64,000 nucleotides of DNA from Sulfurisoma sp963709555 (lineage in GTDB: Bacteria; Pseudomonadota; Gammaproteobacteria; Burkholderiales; Rhodocyclaceae): NCBI GenBank assembly GCA_963709555.1, contig CAVPWR010000008.1, forward strand, positions 1 through 64,000. Direction: 5' to 3'. Shown here piece after piece: positions 52,104 to 61,506 of this stretch (position 1 is the first letter of the stretch; each line of letters starts with the position of its first letter). The notes below the pieces were generated by a model. That model ran no database searches, had not been told where the DNA came from, and saw nothing but the letters and a program-made list of their open reading frames with translations. Both the position numbers and the translations under genes were made by a program.

Positions 52104-52775
52104 TCACTTGGCGATCTGTTTGACGCCGTCGGGCGTGGCCAGCAGCAGCAGGTCGGCGCCGCGACAGGCGAAAAGGCCGTTGGTGACGACCCCGACAATC
52201 TGGTTGAGTTTCGTTTCGAAACCGGCCGGGTCGGCGATGGCCAGGCCATGCACGTCGAGAATGAGGTTGCCGTTGTCGGTGGTGAAGCCGGCGCGCAGCT
52301 TGGGCTGGCCGCCGAGCTTGACGATTTCGCGGGCGACGTAGGCCTGCGCCATCGGAATCACCTCGACCGGCAGCGGAAACTTGCCCAGCGTGCCGACGAG
52401 CTTGGTCTGGTCGCAGACGCAGATGAACTTGCCGGCCACGGCGGCGACGATCTTCTCGCGTGTCAGCGCGCCGCCGCCGCCCTTGACCATCTCCAGTTTT
52501 TCCGTGATTTCGTCGGCGCCGTCGACATAGACAGGCATTTCCGTCACGTCGTTGAGGTCGACGACCTTGATGCCGTGGCCTTCGAGGCGTTTTTTCGTCG
52601 CCTCGGAGCTGGCCACCGTGGCGGCGATGCGGTCCTTGATCGCGGCGAGTTCGTCGATGAAGAAATTGGCGGTGGAGCCGGTGCCGACGCCGATGATGCT
52701 GCCGGCCGCCACATTGGCGGCGATGTAGTCGCGCGCGGCACGGGCCACGGCCTGCTTGAGTTCGTCCTGGGTCAT
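52104..52775 (-). CDS. rpiA: Ribose-5-phosphate isomerase A
   Basis: The 223-residue enzyme carries GVGTGSTANFFIDEL, the DGADEI catalytic-acid motif, the KGGGGALTREKIVA lysine loop and VCDQTKLVGTLGKFPLPVEV. It interconverts ribose- and ribulose-5-phosphate and so supplies phosphoribulokinase. It is the Calvin-cycle step missing from the main operon. It has no visible copy of the CbbR-type operator upstream. Confidence 0.96.
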   Translation of the reverse strand: MTQDELKQAVARAARDYIAANVAAGSIIGVGTGSTANFFIDELAAIKDRIAATVASSEATKKRLEGHGIKVVDLNDVTEMPVYVDGADEITEKLEMVKGGGGALTREKIVAAVAGKFICVCDQTKLVGTLGKFPLPVEVIPMAQAYVAREIVKLGGQPKLRAGFTTDNGNLILDVHGLAIADPAGFETKLNQIVGVVTNGLFACRGADLLLLATPDGVKQIAK

Positions 52776-52825
52776 TGCTGTTCCTTCGGTTCTCGTGTGT
52801 CTTGTTCGTCTTGTGGGTATCGTGC

Positions 52826-54527
52826 TCAGTCGATGGCGGCGAAGCGTACGCGGTCGAAGTCATCCCCCCGCTCGACCAGTTGCGTCAGTTTGACCTGGCG
52901 GGCCGCTTCGCCGGTGCGGACCCGGATGACCAGGTCGGCGGCGAAGGCACCGTGCGGCAGGATCAGTTCAAAGCCGTCATCGGACACGAGGATAGCATCA
53001 AGATAGCCATCGCCGCCTCCCTCGAGCTTCGACCAGGCCGCGGTTGCGGCGTCCACCAGCGGCTTGACCCTCGCCGCCGCCGAGGGCCAGGCCAGGGTCT
53101 CGATGCCGAGCGTGGCCTGCCCGGCGGCATCGCGGCCGATGCGGCGGATGAGGCCGAGGTGCCATTCGATGCCATCGGCGTAGCGCAGGCAGACCAGGCC
53201 GCCGATGCGATGCTTGGCCCGTACTGCCGGGGCGATGGCGCCGAGTCCGCTATCGCTGATGTCCGCCTGCACCCAGAGCTCCATCATCTGGCGGTCGCCG
53301 GAGAGTTCGAGCTTTTGCAGGACCTCCAGCGGATTGACCACCAGCGGCTGTGCGGGTGGCGCGGGCTCGCCGGGAGTTTCCTCCTTGACCGAGCCGCCGA
53401 AGTGGCGCTCCTGGAACAGGGCATTGATGTCGCCGCCGCTGTACTCGAGCGAGCGGCCGGAGCGGGCGAAGCCGGTAAAGGCGATCATGCGCCGCGCCAG
53501 GCCGAAGCCGAGCACGACCTGCAGTTCGTCGTGGGTATTGTGGCGGGCCGTGCCGCGCTGCGGCGGGGCATCCGCCCAGTGCTGCATCAGCACCGCGACC
53601 AGTTGCCGTACCTGCTCGGCACTGGCGCCGGCTGCATGCAGCGCATCGGGCAACTCGCGCGACTTGCGCAACTCGGCCGCGAGCCGGGTCACGACGGGCC
53701 GCAAACGGCCCCGCGCGAGGTAACGCAGGGTGCCCTGTGCCGGCGGGGCGTCGCGTACCAGCGGCACCGGGCCGCGGTCGCCGCCGAGATCGATCTGGTG
53801 GGTCGATGCCGCCCCCGCGTTGCCGGCCAGTTCGAGGGCGTCGGCGCTGTCGAGACAGCAGGCGGTCAAGCACCTCGACCTGTTGCGGAACCAGATTGGA
53901 GAGCGGCGCCAGCTCGAAATAGGCGGCGACCAGGTACAGCTGCAGGGCCGTGTATTTCTTCTCGGCGCCATCGAACGGCAACGCGGCCTCGTTGGCGATG
54001 CCCAGCCGCCCCGCCAGCGAGATCAGGCTGTGCATCTCCTGCCACCAGGCGGCGTCGGCAGGGCGGTAGCGAAAGCGCAGCAGCTTTTTGCGCGTCGCCG
54101 CCGCGGCGATGCCGCGCAAGGCAGCGAGCAACAGGTCGCGCTTGTCGATGTCATCCCGGGGGGTGCTCGCCTGCAGGTCGAGGCAGTGACGGTAACCCTG
54201 CACCACGTGCCGCAGATTCTGGTCCAGTGCCGTCCATAGCACTTCGGACATGTGCTCGCGGTGCGACGGCGCCAGGTAGCGCTCGAGCAGTGCGGCGCGA
54301 GCCGTCTCTGCCGCGGCATCGAGGCGCAGGATGGCGCGCAGCAGCGCGCGCGTGCCGATCTCTTCCTGGAAGCGCGCGCAGTCGGCGAGCCAGTGATCGA
54401 CGTCCTGCAATGTTCGCGTCGGGTCGGCAGGAATCCCCGCCAGCAGTTCGGCGACGTTGTCGTCCGAACCCAGCGGGTGATTCGACTTGGTGCCGGGCTT
54501 CAGCGAAAAAAGCTTACGAAACATCAA
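52826..54527 (-). pseudogene. Conserved unknown protein with PilZ-like C-terminus, frame broken by +1
   Basis: The first frame encodes MMFRKLFSLKPGTKSNHPLG and a helical region up to QQVEVLDRLL. After one extra base at about 53854 the next frame continues LDSADALELAGNAG and runs to FDRVRFAAID. The span of 1702 bp equals 1701 + 1, so one insertion accounts for the break and the repaired protein has 566 residues. The C-terminal third has WVQADISDSGLGAI, like the DxSxxG half of a PilZ domain, but no RxxxR motif, so c-di-GMP binding is doubtful. I cannot assign a function. Confidence 0.65.
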
Positions 54528-54590
54528 GTAAGCATAGCACTCCGCCCATCCTCCGCCAAAACCTGAACAGCGGGGTCGAACTGCGCCGAA

Positions 54591-56358
54591 TCAGCGCTTT
54601 CTCGCCGGCGGCAGGTCGGTGCAGCTGCCATGCGCCGCTTCCGCGGCCAGGCCCACCGTCTCGCCCAGGGTCGGGTGCGGGTGGATGGTCTTGCCGATAT
54701 CGATGGCGTCCGCGCCCATCTCGATGGCCAGCGCGACTTCGCCGATCATGTCGCCGGCATTGGGGCCGACGATGGCGCCGCCGATGATGCGGTGCGTCTC
54801 GGCATCGAACAGCAGCTTGGTGAAACCGTAGTCGGCGCCATTGGCGATGGCACGGCCGGAGGCGGCCCACGGGAACAGGCCCTTCTCGATGGCGCGGCCC
54901 TGCGCCTTGCATTGTTCCTCGGTGAGGCCGACCCAGGCGATCTCGGGGCTGGTATAGGCAACCGAGGGAATCACGCTGGCGTCGAAATGGGCGCGCTGAC
55001 CGGCGGCGGCTTCGGCGGCGACGTGCGCCTCATGCACGGCCTTGTGGGCGAGCATGGGCTGGCCGACGATGTCGCCGATGGCAAAGATGTGCGGCACGTT
55101 GGAGCGCAGTCTGCGGGCTGACCTCGATGAAGCCGCGGTCGGTCACGGCGACGCCGGCCTTGTCGGCGGCGATCTTCCTGCCGTTGGGCGAGCGGCCGGT
55201 GGCGACGAGGACCATGTCGTAGCGCTGCGGCTCGGCAGGCGCGTTGTCCCCTTCGAACTTCACCCAGATGCCATCGTCCTTGGCTTCGACCGCGACGGTT
55301 TTCGTCTTGAGCATGATGCGTTCGAAGCGTTGTGCGTTCTGCTTCTCCCACACCTTGACCAGGTCGCGGTCGGCGCCGGGCATCAGGCCGTCGAGCATCT
55401 CGACCACGGAAATCCTGGCGCCGAGGGCCGAATAGACCGTGGCCATTTCGAGGCCGATGATGCCGCCGCCGATGACCAGCATCTGCTTCGGCACGAAACG
55501 CAATTCGAGGGCGCCGGTGGAATCGACGATGCGTGGATCCTCGGGGATGAAGGGCAGCTTCACGGCGGCGGAGCCGGCGGCGATCACGGCCTGGGCGAAC
55601 TTCACCACCTTGCGGCCGTCGGCGGTCTCCACGCCGATGTGATGCGGGTCGAGGAAGGCGCCGACGCCCTGCACGACCTGAACTTTGCGCGCCTTGGCCA
55701 TGCCGGCCAGGCCGCCGGTGAGCTTGCCGACGACCTTGGCTTTGTGCGCGCGCAGCTTGTCGATGTCAACTTGCGGCGTGGCAAAGGCGACGCCGAGCGT
55801 GTCCATGTGCTGGGCTTCCTCCATCACGGCGGCGACGTGCAGCAGCGCCTTCGAGGGGATGCAGCCGACGTTGAGGCAGACTCCGCCGAGCGTGGCGTAC
55901 TTCTCGACCAGCACGACCTTGAGGCCGAGGTCGGCAGCGCGGAAGGCGGCCGAGTAGCCGCCGGGGCCGGCGCCGAGCACCATCAGGTCGCATTCGATGT
56001 CGGCGCCGCCGGCATGGGAGGCCGCAGCGGGGGCCGCTGCAAAAGTCGGCGCTGGCGCCACGGCGGCGGGGCCGTTCGCTGCCGCCTGAGCGGGCGTCCC
56101 GGCTGCCGGCTGGGGGGCGGGTGCGGCTGCTCCGGCTTCGAGCAGCAGCACCAGCGTGCCCTCGGCGACCTTGTCGCCGACCTTGATCTTGACTTCCTTG
56201 ACCGTACCGGCGGCGGGCGAGGGTACGTCCATGGTGGCCTTGTCGGACTCGAGGGTGATCAGCGTGTCCTCGGCCTTGATGACGTCGCCCGGCTTGACGT
56301 GTACCTCGATGACCGGCACGTCCTTGTAGTCGCCGATGTCGGGAACTTTGACTTCCAT
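54591..56358 (-). pseudogene. lpdA: Dihydrolipoamide dehydrogenase with lipoyl domain, frame broken by +1
   Basis: This E3 of the pyruvate dehydrogenase complex starts with a lipoyl domain (lysine in ESDKATMDVP, residues about 35-45), then an Ala/Pro linker and the flavoprotein. The flavoprotein has VLGAGPGGYSAAFRAADLG, the redox disulphide GGVCLNVGCIPS, and the NAD site VIGGGIIGLEMA. Near 55110 one extra base ends the frame after EVSPQ; removing it gives LRSNVPHIFAIGDIVGQPML and the C-terminal HPHPTLGE with the active-site His. The 1768-bp span is 1767 + 1 (588 residues). The lipoyl domain is nearly identical in DNA to that of aceF. The linker contains a family A repeat at 56041. Confidence 0.88.
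56041..56064 (-). repeat. Dispersed short repeat (family A) inside the lpdA linker
   Basis: AAAAGTCGGCGCTGGCGCCA followed by CGGC. In the minus frame it encodes part of the Ala/Pro-rich linker (VAPAPTF) between lipoyl and flavoprotein domains. Confidence 0.75.
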
Positions 56359-56362
56359 GTTT

Positions 56363-56935
56363 TTAACTCCTTGCCAGGGGCACGACGTGGGAGACCGTCG
56401 GTGGCCCGGATGCAGTGTCGAATTCGATGCCGGCGGCCACGCCCGCTTCGGCGATTTGCGCGGCAGTGAGCCCGGTGTCGAAGGCTGCGTGCATCGCGCC
56501 CAGCGCGAAGTTGCGGCCCGAGCCGATGGACCAGAAGCGGTCGAACTCGAACACCTCGCGCATGGTGTAGACGCCGTAGATGCCCGTCGGGTTGGCGATC
56601 AGCGCGACGATCTGCGAGCTCTCGTAGGGATCGTCCTCGTCCTCCTTGGGATTGAGGAAGGCGTGCTCCTTGAGCACCGGGTGCAGTTGGCGGAAGGTTT
56701 CATAAACTTCCATGCGCGAGCCGAGCTTCACTTCCTCAAGCTTGGCCAGCGCGCTGACGATCACCAGGTGGTGCGCCGAGCTGCCGCAGATGCCGACCCA
56801 CGAACCGTGTAGGTCGAGGATCTTGTCGTGCTCGCCCTTGTAGTGGCGGCCCAGCCGCGTGTCGCCGAAGGTGGTGAGCGAGTCGCCGGCGATGGCCACC
56901 TCGCCCCCCTTCTTGACGACGCAGAGCGTTGTCAC
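56363..56935 (-). CDS. Betaproteobacterial proteasome homologue (BPH), Ntn-hydrolase
   Basis: The 190-residue protein resembles HslV and proteasome beta subunits. After the initiator it starts TTLCVVKKGG with a candidate nucleophile Thr1, Asp17 in AIAGDSLTTFGD, a lysine in the HDKI region and the SIGSGRNFALGAM motif that holds the active-site Ser and Gly. This pattern fits BPH, a self-compartmentalising peptidase known from some betaproteobacteria such as Thiobacillus; HslV itself would be next to hslU, which is absent. The GTG start overlaps the aceF stop as GTGA, and lpdA starts 4 bp after it, so it is embedded in the PDH operon. Substrates are unknown. Confidence 0.82.
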   Translation of the reverse strand: MTTLCVVKKGGEVAIAGDSLTTFGDTRLGRHYKGEHDKILDLHGSWVGICGSSAHHLVIVSALAKLEEVKLGSRMEVYETFRQLHPVLKEHAFLNPKEDEDDPYESSQIVALIANPTGIYGVYTMREVFEFDRFWSIGSGRNFALGAMHAAFDTGLTAAQIAEAGVAAGIEFDTASGPPTVSHVVPLARS

Positions 56936-58302
56936 AGCAGCGACCGGCGCATGTCGGCCAGCAACTGCGCGAGGAAGGCCGTGAAGCGCGCCGCCAGCGC
57001 GCCGTCGACGACGCGGTGGTCGTAGGACAGAGACAGCGGCAGCATCAGCCGCGGCGCGAACTCCCTGCCGTTCCACTTCGGCTTGATTTCCGATTTCGAG
57101 ACGCCGAGGATGGCGACCTCGGGGGCATTGATGATGGGCGTGAACGCCGTGCCGCCGATGCCGCCTAGGCTGGAAATGGAAATGCAGCCGCCCTGCATCT
57201 CGGCCGGACCGAGCTTGCCGTCGCGCGCTTTCTTGGCCATGGCGGAGCTTTCGGTGGCGATTTCGAGCACGCCCTTGCGGTCGGCATCCCTGAGCACCGG
57301 CACGACGAGGCCGTTGGGGGTGTCGGCGGCGAAGCCGATGTGGAAGTATTGCTTGAGGACCAGATTGTCGCCGTCGAGCGAGGCATTCAAGGTCGGGTAT
57401 TTCTTCAGTGCGACGACCATGGCCTTGATCAGGAAGGCGAGCATGGTGAGCTTGACGCCCGACTTCTCGTTCTCCTTGTTGAGTTGGACGCGCAGGGCTT
57501 CGAGGTCGGTGATGTCGGCCTCGTCGAACTGGGTTACATGCGGAATCATCGCCCAGTTGCGGGCGAGGTTGGCGCCCGAGATCTTCTGGATGCGCGACAG
57601 CGGCTTCGTTTCGATCGGACCGAACTTGGTGAAGTCAACCTGCGGCCAAGGCAGCAGGTTCAGCCCGCTCCCCGAAGAAATCGGCGCTGGCGCTGCGGTG
57701 GTTGCGGCCGCGCCGCTCATCACCCCTTTGACGAAAGCCTGCACGTCGGCCTGGGTGATGCGCCCTTTCGGTCCGCTGCCGGCGATGCGGGTAACGTCGA
57801 CACCCAGTTCGCGGGCGTAACGGCGCACCGAGGGACTGGCGTGGGCCCTGATTCTTTCATTGCCGCCCATGGCTTCGCCGGCCATCTCGCTGGGCGAAGG
57901 CATGCTGATAGCTGCGGGCGCCGAGGTCGGTTCGGCTTCGGTCGGGCGCAGCTCGCAGACTTCGCCTTCGGCGGCTGGTGCGGCGGCAGGGTGTGCGGGC
58001 GGGGTCGCCGTGGTTGCGGTGGTGGCCGGGGCCACCGGACTCGCGGGTGCGGCGCTTGGCACGGGCGCGGCAGCACCGGCCTCGAGCAGCAGCACCAGCG
58101 TGCCCTCGGCGACCTTGTCGCCGACCTTGATCTTTACTTCCTTCACTGTACCGGCGGCGGGTGAGGGTACGTCCATGGTGGCCTTGTCGGACTCGAGGGT
58201 GATCAGCGTGTCCTCGGCCTTGATGACGTCGCCCGGCTTGACGTGTACCTCGATGACCGGCACGTCCTTGTAGTCGCCGATGTCGGGAACTTTGACTTCC
58301 AT
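56932..58302 (-). CDS. aceF: Pyruvate dehydrogenase E2, dihydrolipoamide acetyltransferase
   Basis: The 456-residue protein has one N-terminal lipoyl domain (lysine in ESDKATMDVP), an Ala/Pro-rich linker and a peripheral-subunit-binding domain (SPSVRRYARELGVDVTRIAG). The catalytic domain has the active-site histidine in SLSYDHRVVDGA near the C-terminus. It transfers acetyl groups to CoA and forms the core of the complex. The ATG at 58302 follows the aceE stop by 2 bp. A family A repeat (57678-57698) encodes part of the linker before the catalytic domain. The first 215 bp or so are nearly identical to the start of lpdA. Confidence 0.95.
   Translation of the reverse strand: MEVKVPDIGDYKDVPVIEVHVKPGDVIKAEDTLITLESDKATMDVPSPAAGTVKEVKIKVGDKVAEGTLVLLLEAGAAAPVPSAAPASPVAPATTATTATPPAHPAAAPAAEGEVCELRPTEAEPTSAPAAISMPSPSEMAGEAMGGNERIRAHASPSVRRYARELGVDVTRIAGSGPKGRITQADVQAFVKGVMSGAAATTAAPAPISSGSGLNLLPWPQVDFTKFGPIETKPLSRIQKISGANLARNWAMIPHVTQFDEADITDLEALRVQLNKENEKSGVKLTMLAFLIKAMVVALKKYPTLNASLDGDNLVLKQYFHIGFAADTPNGLVVPVLRDADRKGVLEIATESSAMAKKARDGKLGPAEMQGGCISISSLGGIGGTAFTPIINAPEVAILGVSKSEIKPKWNGREFAPRLMLPLSLSYDHRVVDGALAARFTAFLAQLLADMRRSLL
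57678..57698 (-). repeat. Dispersed short repeat (family A) inside the aceF linker
   Basis: AAATCGGCGCTGGCGCTGCG followed by G. In frame it encodes TAAPAPIS, part of the second interdomain linker of E2. Confidence 0.65.
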
Positions 58303-58304
58303 GA

Positions 58305-60989
58305 TCACACCTTCACCGGGTTGGGTTTGTCGGGGTCGAGGCCGTATTTCCTGATGGCTTCGGCGACCTTGGCGACTTCGATCTGCTTGTCGTCGGCGAG
58401 CGCGCGCAGGCTGGCCAGGGTGATCCAGTAGCGGTCCACCTCGAAGAAGTGGCGCAGCTGCTCGCGCGTGTCGGAGCGGCCGAAGCCGTCGGTGCCGAGC
58501 ACGACGTAGCGGCGACCATCGACGGCGATGAAGGGACGGATCTGGTCGGCGAAGGCGCGGATGTAATCGGTGGCCGCGATCACCGGGCCACGGGTGTCGC
58601 CGAGACAGGCCGTGACGTGGCAGACCCTGGCCGGATCTTCGGGATGCAGCAGGTGATGGCGGGTGCAGTCGTGGCCGTCGCGCGCCAGCTCGGTGAATGA
58701 CGGGCAGGACCACAGGTCGGACTCCACACCCCAGTCGGCGCGCAGCAGTTCGGCGGCGGCGATGGCTTCGCGGAAGATCGTGCCAGAACCGAGCAACTGC
58801 ACGCGCGGGCCGTTGCTGTTCGTGCCCTTTTTGAACTGGTACATGCCCTTGAGGATGTCGCGTTCGGCACCTTCGGGCATGGCCGGATGCTCGTAGTTTT
58901 CGTTCATCACCGTCAGGTAATAGAACACGTCCTGCTGCTCGGCCACCATGCGCTGCAGGCCGTCCTGGACGATCACCGCCAGTTCGTAGGCGAAGGTCGG
59001 GTCGTAGGAGATGCAGTTCGGAATCGTTGCCGAGAGCACGTGCGAGTGGCCGTCTTCGTGCTGCAGGCCTTCACCGTTGAGCGTGGTGCGGCCGGCGGTG
59101 CCGCCGACGAGGAAGCCGCGGGCGCGCGAGTCGCCCGCCGCCCAGCACAGGTCCATGGTGCGCTGCAGGCCGAACATCGAGTAGAAGATGTAGAAGGGCA
59201 GCATCTGCACGCCATGCGTCGAATAGGCGGTGGCGGCGGCGATCCAGTCCGACATGGCGCCGGCCTCGTTGATGCCTTCCTGCAGCATCTGGCCGTCCTT
59301 CGACTCCTTGTAGAACATCAGCTGGTCGGCGTCCTGCGGCACGTAGTTCTGGCCTTGCTGGTTCCAGATGCCGTACTGGCGGAACATGCCTTCCATGCCG
59401 AAGGTGCGCGATTCATCCGGCACGATGGGCACGACGCGGCGGCCGAGGACCTTGTCCTTGAGCAGCACGTTGAGGATGCGCACGAAGGCCATGGTGGTCG
59501 AAATCTCGCGGCCCTCGCCGGTGGCCTTGAGCAGCGCGTCGAAGGCGGCCAGCGGCGGAATCGGCTGCGGCTCGACGGCGCGGCGGCGCTTCGGCAGGTA
59601 GCCGCCCAGCGCCACCCGCTTCTCGCGCATGTAGTTGAGCTCGGGCGAGCCGTCGGCGAACTTGAGGTAGGGCAGCGTCTCGAGTTGTTCGTCGGTGATC
59701 GGCAGCTTGAAGCGGTCGCGGAAGGCCTTGAGCGACGTGGTGCCCATCTTCTTCTGCTGGTGGGTGATGTTCTGCGCCTCGCCCGACTCGCCCATGCCGT
59801 AACCCTTGATGGTCTTGGCGAGGATGACGGTCGGCTGGCCGGTGTGATTCACGGCGGCCTGGTAGGCGGCATAGACCTTGTGCGGGTCGTGGCCGCCGCG
59901 GTTGAGGCGCCAGATGTCGTCGTCGGTCCAGTTGGCGACCATGGCCTTGAGTTCCGGCGTGTTGAAGAAGTGCTCGCGCACGTAGGCGCCGTCCTTGGAC
60001 TTGAAGGTCTGGTATTCGCCGTCGACGCAGTTCATCATGCGCTCGCGCAGCAGGCCCTTCTTGTCCTGGGCCAGCAGCGCATCCCAGTAGCCGCCCCAGA
60101 CGACCTTGATGACGTTCCAGCCGGCACCGCGGAAGTCGCCTTCCAGTTCCTGGATGATCTTGCCGTTTCCGCGCACCGGACCATCGAGGCGCTGCAGGTT
60201 GCAGTTGACGACGAAGATCAGGTTGTCGAGTTTCTCGCGCCCGGCCATGCCGATGGCGCCCATCGACTCGGGTTCGTCCATCTCGCCGTCGCCCATGAAG
60301 GCCCACACCTTGCGGCCGGTCGCATCGGCGTGGCCGCGGTCGTGCATGTACTTCATGAAGCGGGCCTGGTAGATCGCCTGCAGCGGACCCAGGCCCATCG
60401 ACACCGTCGGGAACTGCCAGAAGTCCGGCATCAGCCACGGGTGCGGATAGGAGGTCACGCCTTTGCCGTCCACGTCCTGGCGGAAGCCGTCGAGCTGCTC
60501 CTCGGTCAGGCGGTCGAGCAGGAAGGCGCGGGCGTAGATGCCGGGCGCCGAGTGGCCCTGGACGAAGACGAGATCGCCGCCGTGGGTCTCGGTCGGCGCG
60601 CGCCAGAAATGGATGAAGCCGACGTCATAGAGCGTCGCGGCCGAGGCGAAGCTGGCGATATGGCCGCCGAGGTTCGAGTCGCCCTTGTTGGCGCGCAGCA
60701 CCATGGCCAGCGCGTTCCAGCGCACGTAGGAGCGGATGCGGTTCTCGATGGCATAGTCGCCCGGCGCGGTGACCTGGCGGTCGGCCGGGATGGTGTTCAG
60801 GTATTCGGTGTTGGCGCAGTAGGGCTGGTTGATGCCGGCAAGCCGGCCCAGCTCGATCAGGCGCTCGATCAGGAAATGGGCGCGTTCGGGGCCCTCCTGG
60901 GCGATCACGGCTTCGAGGGCGTCGAGCCACTCGCGTGTTTCCAGCGGGTCGGCATCGGAATGCGCCACGACTGACGGCATGGATGACAT
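58305..60989 (-). CDS. aceE: Pyruvate dehydrogenase E1 (homodimeric type)
   Basis: The 894-residue thiamine-diphosphate enzyme has the cofactor motif GDGEMDEPES ... NCNLQ near residue 235, HxxxxH-type histidines in FVQGHSAPGIYARAF, and YGMGESGEAQNITHQQKKM. It decarboxylates pyruvate and acetylates the lipoyl groups of AceF. Length matches E. coli AceE (887). It is the first gene of aceE-aceF-bph-lpdA. The start could be the ATG at 60989 (MSSMPSVVAH) or the one 9 bp later; GGAGGAG lies shortly upstream. Confidence 0.96.
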   Translation of the reverse strand: MSSMPSVVAHSDADPLETREWLDALEAVIAQEGPERAHFLIERLIELGRLAGINQPYCANTEYLNTIPADRQVTAPGDYAIENRIRSYVRWNALAMVLRANKGDSNLGGHIASFASAATLYDVGFIHFWRAPTETHGGDLVFVQGHSAPGIYARAFLLDRLTEEQLDGFRQDVDGKGVTSYPHPWLMPDFWQFPTVSMGLGPLQAIYQARFMKYMHDRGHADATGRKVWAFMGDGEMDEPESMGAIGMAGREKLDNLIFVVNCNLQRLDGPVRGNGKIIQELEGDFRGAGWNVIKVVWGGYWDALLAQDKKGLLRERMMNCVDGEYQTFKSKDGAYVREHFFNTPELKAMVANWTDDDIWRLNRGGHDPHKVYAAYQAAVNHTGQPTVILAKTIKGYGMGESGEAQNITHQQKKMGTTSLKAFRDRFKLPITDEQLETLPYLKFADGSPELNYMREKRVALGGYLPKRRRAVEPQPIPPLAAFDALLKATGEGREISTTMAFVRILNVLLKDKVLGRRVVPIVPDESRTFGMEGMFRQYGIWNQQGQNYVPQDADQLMFYKESKDGQMLQEGINEAGAMSDWIAAATAYSTHGVQMLPFYIFYSMFGLQRTMDLCWAAGDSRARGFLVGGTAGRTTLNGEGLQHEDGHSHVLSATIPNCISYDPTFAYELAVIVQDGLQRMVAEQQDVFYYLTVMNENYEHPAMPEGAERDILKGMYQFKKGTNSNGPRVQLLGSGTIFREAIAAAELLRADWGVESDLWSCPSFTELARDGHDCTRHHLLHPEDPARVCHVTACLGDTRGPVIAATDYIRAFADQIRPFIAVDGRRYVVLGTDGFGRSDTREQLRHFFEVDRYWITLASLRALADDKQIEVAKVAEAIRKYGLDPDKPNPVKV

Positions 60990-61101
60990 GCGGTCTCCTC
61001 CTTAGTCTGTGTTGTGTGGTGGTCCAGCGGCGGGGTCGCCACTGCTGGGCCGTTTTCGCACAGTGTAGCCGTCCGGGTAGGTTGGATGAGCCATGCTGTT
61101 T

Positions 61102-61130
61102 CACAATATAAAACATCAATCCACATTGTG
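61102..61130 (-). promoter_or_regulatory. Inverted-repeat operator candidate upstream of aceE
   Basis: CACAAT (61102-61107)-N17-ATTGTG (61125-61130) is a perfect inverted repeat, and ATTGTGCAAT carries a nested dyad. On the minus strand TATATTGTG could be a -10 element. The site lies about 115 bp before aceE. The cognate regulator is unknown. The remainder of 60990-61254 shows nothing else. Confidence 0.45.
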
Positions 61131-61254
61131 CAATGATGCGTTGCGGCAGATATGCGCAGCCCGGGTGTATTAGCCAGCTCCGAGGCATTCAGCTTGACCC
61201 AGCCGTCAGCCATGTTTAGACTTCGTATAGACATTTGACTGGGAGTTCATCCAC

Positions 61255-61506
61255 ATGGCCGAAGCGGTTCTCGACATCAAGCAATGGGGCAACAATCTTG
61301 GCGTCCGCCTGCCGGCAGCAGTTGCGCGGGCGGCGCATCTGCACGCCGATCAGAGGGTGCGGGTGAGGGTGGAAGATGGACGCGTGGTGATCATCCCGGA
61401 AGCCGCCGCGCCGCTCACTCTGGAGCAGCGGCTTGCGCTGTTCGATCCGGCGCGCCACGGCGGGGAGGCAATGGCCAGCGAGTCGCTGGGAGCTGAACGG
61501 TGGTGA
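61255..61506 (+). CDS. mazE: MazE-type antitoxin (AbrB/SpoVT fold)
   Basis: The 83-residue protein has the swapped-hairpin DNA-binding N-terminus IKQWGNNLGVRLPAAVARAA and VRVRVEDGRVVIIP, typical of MazE/AbrB, and an acidic, flexible C-terminus that would wrap the toxin. It should neutralise the following toxin and repress its own operon. It overlaps mazF by 7 bp, as is usual for toxin-antitoxin pairs. Confidence 0.9.
   Translation: MAEAVLDIKQWGNNLGVRLPAAVARAAHLHADQRVRVRVEDGRVVIIPEAAAPLTLEQRLALFDPARHGGEAMASESLGAERW

Noticed and set aside
58887..60974. 695-codon plus-strand frame opposite aceE
   Set aside because: It is antisense to a conserved gene, and its repetitive Val/Asp/His/Gly content is typical of shadow frames.
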